A stretch of 64,000 nt of DNA, taken from contig NZ_AFEJ02000001.1 of the NCBI RefSeq assembly GCF_000238775.2, positions 2,356,001-2,420,000 of the forward strand, given 5' to 3'. Below, piece by piece: positions 39,232-48,123 of the stretch. The notes under the pieces were generated by a model. The model searched no databases. It was not told the DNA's origin and saw nothing but the letters and a program-made list of their open reading frames with translations. Numbering within the stretch: the first letter of the stretch is position 1; every line of letters starts with the position of its first letter. The translations under genes were made by a program, and so were the position numbers. This DNA is from Acaryochloris sp. CCMEE 5410. Lineage in GTDB: Bacteria > Cyanobacteriota > Cyanobacteriia > Thermosynechococcales > Thermosynechococcaceae.

Positions 39232-39624
39232 ATGTCACCTTGGCCAGCGTTAGTCAGCTTGCTTGCGTTATTACTATATTTTGTGGTCACCATTAATGTG
39301 GGGCGTGCCCGAGCAAAATATGGCATTCCAGCCCCTCAAATGTCTGGCAATCCTGATTTTGAGCGGGTGTTACGAGTCCAGCAAAATATGCTGGAGCAGC
39401 TAATTTTTTTCTTGCCGGCTCTATGGATCTTTTGTTTGTATCTCAACCCGCTATGGGGATCGGGATTAGGCATACTCTGGGTGGTTGGACGTGCTCTTTA
39501 TGCTTGGGGATATTATCAGGCCGCCGAGAAACGAGGGCCAGGCTTTGCTCTTGCATCTTTAAGCAGTTTAGTGCTGGTCCTAGCAGGGCTGGTCGGTGTT
39601 GTCTTAGCCTTGATACCTGCCTAG
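39232..39624 (+). CDS. MAPEG-family membrane protein
   Basis: A 130-residue protein with four membrane helices, including an N-terminal helix WPALVSLLALLLYFVVTINV and later ones at about 55-72, 78-95 and 105-128. The MAPEG signature is RVQQNMLEQLIFFLPALW with GRALYAWGYY. This family includes glutathione transferases and peroxidases of the membrane; the bacterial member's substrate is unknown. ATG 39232 is preferred over the two TTG codons directly before it. Confidence 0.9.
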   Translation: MSPWPALVSLLALLLYFVVTINVGRARAKYGIPAPQMSGNPDFERVLRVQQNMLEQLIFFLPALWIFCLYLNPLWGSGLGILWVVGRALYAWGYYQAAEKRGPGFALASLSSLVLVLAGLVGVVLALIPA

Positions 39625-39635
39625 AAATGCTCTCT

Positions 39636-40418
39636 TTATCTCGCAGTAACCCATTGGCTTAAGGGGTGGCAAAACTGCTCTAGGTCTAGGGCATGAATGC
39701 GTTGATCCTGCTGGGCACGTTTGCGATCGCGCGCCGTATTGTATCCCCATGTCCCTAGAAACAAGCCAATCTCTGCCAAATCAGGTTGTTCTTTCACCTC
39801 CTCTAGGGCAGCGATCCGATCTTCCACAAACCAGATGGGTCCCGCCACTTCTGGGATCAGCAATCTTAAGGTCTCGTACTTGGGGCGACGGCAGTCTTTG
39901 CCATAGATGCGATCACGAGACACCTTCACACCCGCATCTTGAAGCAAGGTATAAATAAATCGACTTTCTTTGGTACTGATAATAATGACTTCAATGTCTT
40001 GACTGAGGGTCTGGAGGACAGAAACCACCCCAGGATAAAACTCATGTAAGGCCAACCAGTTCTCTAGATCTGAAGCAATCCAGTGATCACGCACCCCATC
40101 GACCTGTTGGACCAAGCTTTTTCGATCCAGATCTTCATCGGCAACGATGCGATCACGAATTGAGTACCAGTCTGCTAACACCTGTGCTTCAGAAAACCCT
40201 TTCAAAATGGCGCGCAGTAGGACAGGCATTTCCCAACCTGTCTCAATCACAGGGCGCAGGTGATAGAAATGTTCTGCTAACTCTGAAGCAGGCTCTGACG
40301 TTGAAGTCGGCCAAATTCTGCTATAAGCTCGCCAAGTGGTGAGGAAATATTCTCGCAAACCATTGCAAAGAATACCATCAAAATCAAGGGCTAAAGTCTG
40401 GGGTAAGGATAAGCTCAT
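39636..40418 (-). CDS. HAD-superfamily hydrolase
   Basis: A 260-residue phosphatase-like protein. Motif I is ALDFDGILCN with nucleophile Asp12 and Asp14, motif II is IIISTKESRF, and motif IV is the acidic FVEDRIAALEE; a conserved Lys lies between (RRPKYETLRLL). The cap insert of about 110 residues contains HFYHLRPVIETGWEMPVL. Substrate specificity is not deducible. It converges on the MAPEG gene with an 11-base gap. Confidence 0.88.
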   Translation of the reverse strand: MSLSLPQTLALDFDGILCNGLREYFLTTWRAYSRIWPTSTSEPASELAEHFYHLRPVIETGWEMPVLLRAILKGFSEAQVLADWYSIRDRIVADEDLDRKSLVQQVDGVRDHWIASDLENWLALHEFYPGVVSVLQTLSQDIEVIIISTKESRFIYTLLQDAGVKVSRDRIYGKDCRRPKYETLRLLIPEVAGPIWFVEDRIAALEEVKEQPDLAEIGLFLGTWGYNTARDRKRAQQDQRIHALDLEQFCHPLSQWVTAR

Positions 40419-40498
40419 GGCTTTAGAGTGATCATGCCGTCAGCATTCCCCAGGCAAAGTACTCACTTTTGCCTCAACTGCTAGCGTTTTCAAACAAA

Positions 40499-40570
40499 CT
40501 GGGGCGGAAGGATTCGAACCTCCGAATGCCTGGACCAAAACCAGGTGCCTTACCACTTGGCGACGCCCCA
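40499..40570 (-). tRNA. tRNA-Gln (anticodon UUG)
   Basis: A 72-base cloverleaf on the minus strand. The acceptor is TGGGGCG paired with CGCCCCA, then discriminator G. The anticodon stem CCTGG/CCAGG holds loop TTTTGGT (anticodon TTG), and the T-arm GGAGG TTCGAAT CCTTC has one G-T pair. CCA is not encoded. Confidence 0.96.
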
Positions 40571-40713
40571 ATGCGACAGTAATTTTTTCAGGCTCGAATA
40601 TCTTAGCAGTTTGCTTCCCCAAACTGTCAACCTTTATCTCCGACTTTCCTAAAAAAATAACGGTGCATCGATTGCCCTTGCTAGTATGACCATAGATAAA
40701 GCCTAATCAAACA

Positions 40714-41346
40714 ATGACAGCGAATGTTCTAGCCGCCAAAACCCGAGTATTCGATCAGTGGGCTCCCAATTACGACTGGTTGTTCACTACGGTGTTTTAT
40801 CAAGCCGTTCACCAACGTCTGTTGAGCTATGTCAATTTGCCTCAGGATTCACCCGCTGCTGTCCTAGATATCGGTTGTGGTACAGGTAAGCTCCTCAACC
40901 GCTTAGCTTCTCAATTCCCTCAATTACAGGGAACAGGACTGGATCTATCCCCAGAAATGCTACGGCAGGCTCGCCAACGGAACAGGCACCGCCCTCGCTT
41001 AATTTTTGTGCAAGGGGCTAGTGAAGCCATGCCTTTTGCAGATAATCAATTCCGGGCTGCTTTTAGTACCATCAGCTTCTTACATTATCCGGATCCACAA
41101 CAGGTATTCTTAGAAATTGGACGTGTCCTCAAACCCGGTGGTCAGTTTCATTTAGTCGATTACACAACCTTCTTAGAATTAGGCACTCAGCACAATATTG
41201 CGGGTTTGGGCGGTCCGATGTATTTTTATAGTCCGCAGCAGCGCAAGACACTAGCAGCAAATGCTGGCCTGATCTGTAATGCTCATCATTCGTTGTTAGG
41301 GCCTGTATTACTCTCTATATTTCAAAAACCAAATCTGTCTAATTAA
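40714..41346 (+). CDS. Class I SAM-dependent methyltransferase
   Basis: A 210-residue protein of the UbiE/Methyltransf_11 type: VFDQWAPNYDWLFTTVF, motif I VLDIGCGTGKLLNRLA, GTGLDLSPEMLRQAR, EAMPFADNQFRAAFSTISF and VLKPGGQFHLVDY. It is a typical small-molecule or quinone-type methyltransferase; the substrate is unknown. It starts about 140 bases from tRNA-Gln on the other strand and is followed by a long palindrome before the convergent gene. Confidence 0.9.
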   Translation: MTANVLAAKTRVFDQWAPNYDWLFTTVFYQAVHQRLLSYVNLPQDSPAAVLDIGCGTGKLLNRLASQFPQLQGTGLDLSPEMLRQARQRNRHRPRLIFVQGASEAMPFADNQFRAAFSTISFLHYPDPQQVFLEIGRVLKPGGQFHLVDYTTFLELGTQHNIAGLGGPMYFYSPQQRKTLAANAGLICNAHHSLLGPVLLSIFQKPNLSN

Positions 41347-41379
41347 ATCCATGCAAGCCATTCAATTTCTGCATCAATA

Positions 41380-41411
41380 AGTCGTTTTCATATCATGATG
41401 TGAAAACGACT
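41380..41411. repeat. 32-bp near-perfect palindrome between convergent genes
   Basis: AGTCGTTTTCA (41380-41390) pairs with TGAAAACGACT (41401-41411), and the centre TATCATGATG is itself palindromic except one T-G pair. As RNA, either strand gives a long hairpin. It may act as a two-way terminator, though no T run follows. Confidence 0.8.
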
Positions 41412-41568
41412 CACTTTGGGGTGGAGACACACGTGAATATCAGTTGCAATGAGCAAAGGAGTTCCTGCTTTTTCTTGAGAGAGATCTGAATTGCTGCCCT
41501 TGTCAGAACAATAGGATTACTTTGGCATTCAGAACCCAACGGGCTAATGGGAATGGATGCAGCAAGCC

Positions 41569-42099
41569 TTAATGAAGCCGATGACCGCAATTGGCACAGA
41601 ATTGATCGGTAGCAGCTACAGCCATCCCACATTGACTACAAAAATTAGTCTGTGATGCCTGAGTCACTGTCGTCGTTGTTCCCATACTGAGATGCATATT
41701 TCCCATATGCATCTGCATAGGTTGCATACCCATCACCATATTCCCCATGGTCAAGGGCTGTAAGGGCGGCATAGAGGGCATAGAAGGCGTGGGAGTTTGC
41801 ACAATTTGTTGAAGCGGTACACTTTCGAGGGTATGCCGAGGAGGCATCGCTTCAATGGGGCGAATCTGATGATTTTGCACTAAGAGAACATAGGTCTCTT
41901 GAGCGGTCTCGATTCGGATAATATATCCTTGCAGACTCCGAAATAGCTCTGGAGAGGTGGTCCAATGTCCCGTTGAGAAGCTGTGACTCGTTTGTTGCTG
42001 CTGGCCAAGTGAGGCTGCAACAGCAGTAATGATTGTTTGGCTATCTTGATTCTCGAGATAAATGGTGGAGCCTACACCAAGTTCACCGACATATGCCAT
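41569..42099 (-). CDS. Zinc-ribbon protein with Met-rich segment
   Basis: A 176-residue protein from ATG 42099. The N-terminal 90 residues are a beta-rich domain (YVGELGVGSTIYLENQDSQ, YIIRIETAQETYVLLVQNHQ). The middle has nine Met and two His within about 25 residues (PLTMGNMVMGMQPMQMHMGN), a composition seen in copper-binding Met motifs. The C-terminus is a zinc ribbon, CSQCGMAV and CANCGH. There is no signal peptide. The zinc ribbon is seen; metal handling by the Met-rich part is inference, since low-complexity Met tracts can also be structural. Confidence 0.8.
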   Translation of the reverse strand: MAYVGELGVGSTIYLENQDSQTIITAVAASLGQQQQTSHSFSTGHWTTSPELFRSLQGYIIRIETAQETYVLLVQNHQIRPIEAMPPRHTLESVPLQQIVQTPTPSMPSMPPLQPLTMGNMVMGMQPMQMHMGNMHLSMGTTTTVTQASQTNFCSQCGMAVAATDQFCANCGHRLH

Positions 42100-42342
42100 A
42101 CCCCATGGCTCCTTTATTTTGGATCGCAATTTTTACTGGTGTCATCTCCATTGTGAAGGGATTCACCCTATCTCGTGATCCTTCTATGGGGTTCTTAACA
42201 CAAGTCAAAATTGTGAGAACACAATTCTTGAGTGTTCAACACTCTTAGATCAACATTCACAGCCTCTACAGCAAGAGAAATCTGACCGAACGGCAAGGAA
42301 TAACCCATGGCATAATGGGTCGGCAACGAGGTAACGGTGGTT

Positions 42343-43407
42343 ATGGTCAAACGCTCGACAACAGAGGATGTGCAAGATACATCCGCACCCATCAGCAATG
42401 GAGAATTTACCTTACAAGTCCCTGATCCAGACGATGAAGATATCTCTGAATTTGATTTTCAGCAGCAGGTTGGGGCAGCCTGGGAGGTTTGTGATCGGTT
42501 TGACTTACAGACTGATATTTGGCGAGGTCGAATTTTGCGAGCAATTCGCGATCGCGAAAAAAATACGGGCGAAGGTCGAGGTGGTGGCTTTCTCAACTGG
42601 TTACAAAACAACGAAATTAGCAAGAGTCAAGCCTATAGCTGGATAGAATTGGCCAATAGTGCTGATACCCTCTTAGATGCCGGACATTTAGAGCCTGACT
42701 CCATCAATAACTTTAGTAAGCGAGCCTTCATTAAAACAGCCCAGTCTGCTCCCGAGATCCAAGAATTAGTGAGTGAAACAGCCCGCCAAGGGGAGCGAAT
42801 CACCACTCGAGAAGTTCAACAGCTCTCGGATGAGTGGACAACTATGACATCAGATTTGGTTCCAGCTGAAATTAAAACCAAGGCGGCCAACCAAACTATT
42901 CCCATTCGCCATGTAGCGCCACTCGTTAAGGAACTGGAAAAATTACCAGAAGCCCACCAGAATACTATTCAATCTGAGCTTGCCGCTAGCCCCGATCTAG
43001 ATACCCTCAAACAAGCCACAGCCGAAGCCAAACAACTCGCCAAATATTTAGAGGCGTTTGGCAATGTTCAAGCCCTCACCGAACAATCCATTGATCTAGA
43101 ATCCAGTCTAGAGGAAGCACTCCGGCTAGGCTGTCTCAATATCACCGCAGACTTAGTCAACCAGGCCTCCCAACTAGAGCATATGGTGGCTAAACTCTAT
43201 ACCACCTGGCGCCGACTGCGCCGACTAACGGACAAACTGCATAATGCATCTGGCGCCAGTACCCCCCATTTACAATCGCTATTACAAGCACTAGAGCGTC
43301 TCTATAGCGATGTTTTAGAGGTAGAACTAAGTGCATCTGGCTCTAACCCTTCTGAGACAATTAGTATCCAGGTCCTATCCGAATCCCATGGCTCTGGCTC
43401 AGATTAA
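42343..43407 (+). CDS. Conserved cyanobacterial protein with a DUF3102-like segment
   Basis: A 354-residue soluble protein. Residues about 35-110 (FDFQQQVGAAWEVCDRFDLQ, LNWLQNNEISKSQAYSWIEL) resemble the DUF3102/SAM-less helical region found in some DNA-associated proteins; this is a weak match from memory. The rest is helical (KELEKLPEAHQNTIQSEL, TWRRLRRLTDKL). ATG 42343 is preferred over GTG 42337. Its last 20 bases overlap the start of the permease gene, so the two are coupled. Function unknown. Confidence 0.7.
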   Translation: MVKRSTTEDVQDTSAPISNGEFTLQVPDPDDEDISEFDFQQQVGAAWEVCDRFDLQTDIWRGRILRAIRDREKNTGEGRGGGFLNWLQNNEISKSQAYSWIELANSADTLLDAGHLEPDSINNFSKRAFIKTAQSAPEIQELVSETARQGERITTREVQQLSDEWTTMTSDLVPAEIKTKAANQTIPIRHVAPLVKELEKLPEAHQNTIQSELAASPDLDTLKQATAEAKQLAKYLEAFGNVQALTEQSIDLESSLEEALRLGCLNITADLVNQASQLEHMVAKLYTTWRRLRRLTDKLHNASGASTPHLQSLLQALERLYSDVLEVELSASGSNPSETISIQVLSESHGSGSD

Positions 43408-44539
43408 ACGGTCTAGGAAACTCAGAAAACTCCGAATTTCTCGCTTAGATCGCTTTATTCTGCGAGCATTTTGGATGCCCTGGGTCTTTGCCTTTGGTGC
43501 CTTTACAACCATTAGCTTTAGTATTGGTGCTCTGTTTGATACCCTACGGCGTTTAACAGAAGGGACCTTATCCAGTGCTGATGCATTACAAGTTTTGGTG
43601 TTACAGCTCCCTCGCTTTATGGTACTCGCCCTACCCATGTCGATGCTCCTAGCCCCTTTACTCACCTACAGCCAATTAGCCCGAAAGAACGAGTTCATAG
43701 CTCTTAAAGCTTGTGGGACAAGCGTTTACCGTGTCGTCCGACCCGCCCTTTGTTTTAGCTTGATTGTCGCTGTTTCCACCCTCACACTTAACGAGTGGAT
43801 CGTTCCTCCAGCAACGGCAGCAGTCAATCGGCTGCAAGCGCAGCACACTGTGAGTCAGATTGCAGCGATTCCTCGCCAAAATATTGTGCATCAAACCTAC
43901 CACCATCAGCGACTCACTCAACTGTTCCATGCCCGCGCTTTTGATGGTGAAGCACTTCATCAATTGACGATTTTGCAGTTTCAAAATCGTCACCTACATC
44001 ACATCTGGCTAGCCAAACAAGCTATCTGGGACAGCACGCACCAACAATGGATATTATCCCAGGGGACGCGATATACCATCGATCCAGTCTCAGGGTTATA
44101 CCAACAAGTTGTTCCCTTTAAAGGGTACCCCTTTCATCAGATCAGTCCCCAAGAATTAGCCGAAGTTGCACATCAACCTATCAGCTTGCATGAAACTCAG
44201 GCACTGATACAGCAGATAAAACAGTCAGGAAATTTACAAACACTGCAACGTTTGCAAGTGCGCTGGCATGCACTGATGGCTTTTCCTTGGATCGGAGTGG
44301 GATTTACGCTGATGGGATCATCATTAGGATGCCAGTCAACCTCAAAGCAAGGTTCATTGGGCTTTGGGTTAAGTAGCCTGCTAATTTTTGGTTACTATAC
44401 CTTCTCGTTTATCTGTCAGACCTTGGGAGATGCAGGCATCTGGTCAGCTAGCATAGCAGGCTGGCTGCCGATCGTCGTTTTACTCACCATAGGCAGTGCT
44501 TTACTTCACCACAACAATACCTATTCAACGAGCTTCTGA
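43388..44539 (+). CDS. LptF/LptG-family permease
   Basis: A 383-residue membrane protein of the YjgP/YjgQ family: three helices near the N-terminus (about 25-135: FAFGAFTTISFSIGALFDTL, VLALPMSMLLAPLLTYSQLA), a soluble beta-jellyroll of about 150 residues, and three helices at the C-terminus (after RVRWHALMAFPWIGV-type junction, here LQVRWHALMAFPWIGVGF). LptF/G form the membrane core of lipopolysaccharide export with LptB. The start ATG 43388 overlaps the preceding gene. A second paralogue lies at 54637-55809 with lptA and lptB; this one lacks a local ATPase. Gene symbol not assigned because F and G cannot be told apart here. Confidence 0.9.
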   Translation: MALAQIKRSRKLRKLRISRLDRFILRAFWMPWVFAFGAFTTISFSIGALFDTLRRLTEGTLSSADALQVLVLQLPRFMVLALPMSMLLAPLLTYSQLARKNEFIALKACGTSVYRVVRPALCFSLIVAVSTLTLNEWIVPPATAAVNRLQAQHTVSQIAAIPRQNIVHQTYHHQRLTQLFHARAFDGEALHQLTILQFQNRHLHHIWLAKQAIWDSTHQQWILSQGTRYTIDPVSGLYQQVVPFKGYPFHQISPQELAEVAHQPISLHETQALIQQIKQSGNLQTLQRLQVRWHALMAFPWIGVGFTLMGSSLGCQSTSKQGSLGFGLSSLLIFGYYTFSFICQTLGDAGIWSASIAGWLPIVVLLTIGSALLHHNNTYSTSF

Positions 44540-44612
44540 ATAGAAACAACACTCTCAGCCTTGACTCGTTAAACACGTTTAGGCCAGTTCCAAAATGGTT
44601 TCTATGACTAGC

Positions 44613-45638
44613 TTAGATAGCGAGCGCCAAGGGTTTAAAGCCATGTTTGAGAGAGATTTCACCAATTTTTTCCATCTTGGCAACCGTAATTTCGTTGCGT
44701 CCCCACGAAAAATTCGTGTGGAGCTGCTCAAATTCTAGGAGCATGGATTCGGCAAAACAGGCAAATAACTGACGATTGGGAATATTCATGTTGACGATAT
44801 GCATGATTTTCCAATCGATATCTAGAGAATGCTCGACGATACCACCATTGAGAATATGAACATCAGGATGCTGAATTTTTGTCCCTAAGTTCTTCGGATA
44901 GCCGCCATCAATCATAAGGCAAGGATGCTTTAAATTTTCGGCATCAATCTCAATGCCCTTAGGCATACTGGCAACCCACACAACAATATCTGCTTGGGGT
45001 AAAGCCTCTTCAATCGACATGATTTTGCCTCGCCCCAGCTCAGACTGTAAGGTTTCCAGGCGGCCTTGATGACGGGCAACTAAGAGTAATTCAGCTGTGT
45101 CTGTGCGGGCATCTAGCCAGCGACATACAGCACTACCAATATCGCCTGTGGCACCACAAACAGCGACGGTGGCTTTGTTGAGGTCAATTCCTAGCTTTTG
45201 AGCGCCTTGCTCCACTTGACGGCAAATAATGTAGGCCGTGTGAGTATTTCCAGTCGTAAAACGCTGTAAGTCTAGTTGAATATTCCGTATACGGGTAATT
45301 CGCTGTAAATTAAAATTCTCAAAAATAATGGAAGAAAAGCCACCTAAAGCAGTGATATTAATCCCGTTTTTCTGAGCATGAGCCATGGCATTAACGATTT
45401 TACGAGTCGCCGCTTTGATCCGCTGAGAAGCTAGCATTTCTGGTAGAAAGCAAGACTCGACATATTTACCGTAAATAGTTTGCCCCGTAATACTTGTAAC
45501 CGTAATGTCATCAACGATTTGAGGCGGGGCCATACACCAAAAATCTAAGCCTTGATCAGCGTACTCTGGATATCCTAGTTCTCGAGCGACGGATTGAGCA
45601 TGCTGCAAGCTGGTTAGATGACCAATTAGACCAAACAT
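44613..45638 (-). CDS. aar: Long-chain acyl-ACP reductase
   Basis: It reduces acyl-ACP to fatty aldehyde with NADPH, the first step of cyanobacterial alkane synthesis. The 341-residue length is normal. The NADPH-binding motif reads [19 protein letters not shown] (about 158-176), and the catalytic Cys294 lies in [10 protein letters not shown], the same number as in the Synechococcus enzyme as I recall. [20 protein letters not shown] is the typical start. Its partner ado lies upstream on the same strand, but a hairpin terminator sits between them, so aar probably has its own promoter. Confidence 0.97.
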   Translation of the reverse strand: MFGLIGHLTSLQHAQSVARELGYPEYADQGLDFWCMAPPQIVDDITVTSITGQTIYGKYVESCFLPEMLASQRIKAATRKIVNAMAHAQKNGINITALGGFSSIIFENFNLQRITRIRNIQLDLQRFTTGNTHTAYIICRQVEQGAQKLGIDLNKATVAVCGATGDIGSAVCRWLDARTDTAELLLVARHQGRLETLQSELGRGKIMSIEEALPQADIVVWVASMPKGIEIDAENLKHPCLMIDGGYPKNLGTKIQHPDVHILNGGIVEHSLDIDWKIMHIVNMNIPNRQLFACFAESMLLEFEQLHTNFSWGRNEITVAKMEKIGEISLKHGFKPLALAI

Positions 45639-45821
45639 AAATTTTAGAAAGGAGTAAGCATGGCTGTTTCAAACAGGCTTACTGCGAATGTGTAAATAAA
45701 AGACTGTTGCAATAGTACACAACAATGTTACTTAATATTACAGCAAACCGTTATTTCGAACCAGAAAAAGTGGTGGACATGACGTGAAGAGCTTTAGAAC
45801 TAGGATGAACTGCCACCTCTG

Positions 45822-45867
45822 AACCCAAAAAGAGCCAGACTTAAAGCCTGACTCTTTTTGGGTTTTG
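45822..45867 (-). terminator. Terminator between ado and aar
   Basis: A 19-bp stem (45822-45840 with 45846-45864, two mispairs, TTAAA loop). The stem itself contains A and T runs, so it could work in both directions. It lies 47 bases after the ado stop. Confidence 0.8.
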
Positions 45868-45910
45868 CCCCTGAAATAGCACAGCATGCCATGGGGCAGT
45901 AGTGGGATGT

Positions 45911-46606
45911 TTATGCAGCTACAAGACCGTAGGCAGACATGCGCATAATCTCTCCTGTAGAGAACCCGATATTGCTGAGAGCTTCACCATATTGGATCAT
46001 GAAGTCTTCAACCAGGGCTTCCTTTTCCATTCCTAAAACAGCTGCATCCTTGTCCACTTCGTTTAACATTCTCCAAACAATGGGGAGGTTTTTACGATTG
46101 GCTTCTTGGATTTCTGCTTTCACGTCATCGAAGTGGGCTTTAAGCCACTCTTCACCATAATTGAGGTGTTGATACTCATCTTTAACCACAGACTCTGTAA
46201 TCTTGCGCGCAAAGTCATCGGCAACAGGGATATAGATGTTGTAGGCTGCGATCGCAAAACACTCAATGATCAAGGACTGAATCACTAAGCAAGTTGGCAC
46301 TTTATCCTCAGATGCAGCATCTTGGAAATTCTTGTGTAAGTCGGAAAAGAAACGCCGGGCAAAGTCTAGATCGCAGGTTACTTTTAAGTTGCGGCCACAG
46401 GCTTCAAACCCTTTCTTATGACGGGCTTCCATCTTGGACAGGCGGATAAAGTCGTCTTGGTGCTCAGGCAGCATTTCGCCAAGACGAATATAGTTTTCAT
46501 GCGCTTCTTGCTCACCTTCGATCACAATGCCGTCAATACGACTGTAAGCATCTTTGTAGGTGTCACTATAGAAGTCAATTTCTGAAATAGCCTGAGTTTG
46601 GGGCAT
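45911..46606 (-). CDS. ado: Aldehyde-deformylating oxygenase
   Basis: It turns the fatty aldehyde from Aar into an alkane and formate, using O2 and electrons from ferredoxin. The 231-residue ferritin-like protein keeps all six di-iron ligands: Glu32, Glu60, His63, Glu115, Glu144 and His147 ([51 protein letters not shown]). [20 protein letters not shown] is the usual start. It is followed by a terminator and then aar. A TATAAT box lies about 134 bases upstream. Confidence 0.98.
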   Translation of the reverse strand: MPQTQAISEIDFYSDTYKDAYSRIDGIVIEGEQEAHENYIRLGEMLPEHQDDFIRLSKMEARHKKGFEACGRNLKVTCDLDFARRFFSDLHKNFQDAASEDKVPTCLVIQSLIIECFAIAAYNIYIPVADDFARKITESVVKDEYQHLNYGEEWLKAHFDDVKAEIQEANRKNLPIVWRMLNEVDKDAAVLGMEKEALVEDFMIQYGEALSNIGFSTGEIMRMSAYGLVAA

Positions 46607-46739
46607 ATCTAACTAATCTCCTGATACATTCCTGTTTATACTGCGTCAACAACGTGACCTTAAAGTCAAATTTCTAAAAAATAGAGTTCTAATCTTTTTC
46701 AGTCTACTTCAAGGAGCAAAAGACTAGGCTGTCATCCTG

Positions 46740-46745
46740 ATTATA
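46740..46745 (-). promoter_or_regulatory. -10 box candidate for ado
   Basis: TATAAT on the minus strand, about 134 bases before the ado start. The matching -35 region reads TGAGCA, a poor match. Confidence 0.35.
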
Positions 46746-46884
46746 CTAATCCTAAGTAAATTTGCTCAGAATTTAATCAGCAATAGTAGATAAATCATTG
46801 CCAGCCTACCCTTTATCGATTATGGGTGAACCGTCAGGATACTGGATAGTCTGAATATGACAATATTATTCCCCAAGCTATTTC

Positions 46885-47358
46885 TTATGCCTGTAAATCA
46901 TCAATATCCTTGAGATTTTCTAAATAACGCTCAATTAAAAGAATGGCCACAATATCATCGATAGGATGATTAATCTTGCGTAAACTCTGGGGAATGAATC
47001 GGTAAATCCCTTGAGGTGGGTAAATTTGCCAATATCTGGATCGGGCTTCTAGCGTGCTATTACGTTCATCAACCTGAACGATGTCTAGAGTCAGAGCATA
47101 CTTGTCATTTAAAACTTGCAACCATTCTCTCGATGTAGTCTGATTCCCCATTACTAATAAGGAGATTGGATAGATTTCGCGCAAAGCATTAATAGAATCA
47201 ATTACTCGGGAAGCTACCACAACTTGATGCCAGTGAATCGTCTGGTCTACCCCCATGACAGCTAACCCACATTTTTGTCGCCCTGGATCAAATCCAAGAA
47301 TCATGGATGAGTCTACGATGATGTTTTCTTGAGAAATGGGAGGCATGCCGTCTATCAT
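46885..47358 (-). CDS. YqgF/RuvC-fold nuclease-like protein
   Basis: A 157-residue RNase-H-fold protein: SMILGFDPGRQKCGLAVMGV carries the first acidic residue, VDERNSTLEARSRYW the Glu, and HPIDDIVAILLIERYL the final acidic pair. The family includes YqgF/RuvX, the pre-16S rRNA nuclease, and RuvC. This cyanobacterial form is divergent (the usual GTKRIGVA motif is GRQKCGLAV). The ATG at 47304 (MILGFDPG) may be the true start. It is alone on this strand. Confidence 0.8.
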   Translation of the reverse strand: MIDGMPPISQENIIVDSSMILGFDPGRQKCGLAVMGVDQTIHWHQVVVASRVIDSINALREIYPISLLVMGNQTTSREWLQVLNDKYALTLDIVQVDERNSTLEARSRYWQIYPPQGIYRFIPQSLRKINHPIDDIVAILLIERYLENLKDIDDLQA

Positions 47359-47527
47359 TCCGTTTTGTTTTGGCGATTGTTATGTTGTCCAACTTTAGTG
47401 GCAATCGCGATTACAAATGTAAATGAATCGAGCGCCTCGAAAAATCTGTCATAGACTCCAAAGATTCAGAGCTCCTTAGGTTAAGATGGACAGTGGACTT
47501 TGATGTCTATCCAAAGAACATAGATTA

Positions 47528-47615
47528 GGAGAGGTGGCAGAGTTGGTCGATTGCGTCTGACTTGAAATCAGATGAGCCCGTAAGGGTTCCGGAGGTTCGA
47601 ATCCTCTCCTCTCCG
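47528..47615 (+). tRNA. tRNA-Ser (anticodon UGA)
   Basis: An 88-base cloverleaf with a long variable arm. The acceptor GGAGAGG pairs with CCTCTCC, discriminator G. The anticodon stem TCTGA/TCAGA holds loop CTTGAAA (anticodon TGA). The T-arm is GGAGG TTCGAAT CCTCT. CCA is not encoded. Confidence 0.96.
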
Positions 47616-47682
47616 TTTTACTAAAAACACTGACCATCCTGAAGCTGAAATAAAGAAAGCCACATCAGCGCAACTACTCATA

Positions 47683-47716
47683 GAAAATCGGCATTAGATT
47701 TTGGTCTAATGCCGAT
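47683..47716 (-). terminator. padR-type gene terminator
   Basis: A perfect 12-bp stem (47687-47698 with 47705-47716) with a six-base loop, followed on the minus strand by TTTTC. It lies 27 bases after the stop of the PadR gene. Confidence 0.82.
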
Positions 47717-47742
47717 AACTAATAATTGGATCTAAAAAATAC

Positions 47743-48123
47743 TCAACCAGATCTAAGCTGCTGAGCCCCTGAGACTAGCTGCTCTTCACCGAGGAATTGA
47801 TGCCACAAGCGCCCCAGTTTCCTGGCCTCATCAGATTTCTCTGTAGCCACTTCATACATGCGGCGTGGACGTCCTCGGCCTTCTACTTTTTGCCAATAGC
47901 CTCTGATTACACCCTCATCTTCTAAGAATTTGAGTGCGCTGTACAATACCGTATCTGACAAACGATATAGCGGATGGTTATTCTCTACAAGCTGGATCAA
48001 TGCTGTTCCATAAGAATCACCATGGTCAATCAGCACAGATAACACGTAGCAAACCGCTACTTCTTTGCTGAGATAGATAGGTGGTGGTTCTTGAAAATAT
48101 CGATAAATATCTTGGAATTTCAT
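47743..48123 (-). CDS. PadR-family transcriptional regulator
   Basis: A 126-residue winged-helix protein: YLSKEVAVCYVLSVLIDHGD, SYGTALIQLVENNHPLYRLS, DTVLYSALKFLEDEGVIRGY, then the wing EGRGRPRRMYEVATEKSDE with the characteristic G-R-G-R-P-R. PadR proteins usually repress neighbouring genes in response to small molecules. The short C-terminal helix makes this the subfamily-1 type. It has its own terminator; the target is not evident, as both flanks are a tRNA and a long empty region. Confidence 0.92.
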   Translation of the reverse strand: MKFQDIYRYFQEPPPIYLSKEVAVCYVLSVLIDHGDSYGTALIQLVENNHPLYRLSDTVLYSALKFLEDEGVIRGYWQKVEGRGRPRRMYEVATEKSDEARKLGRLWHQFLGEEQLVSGAQQLRSG

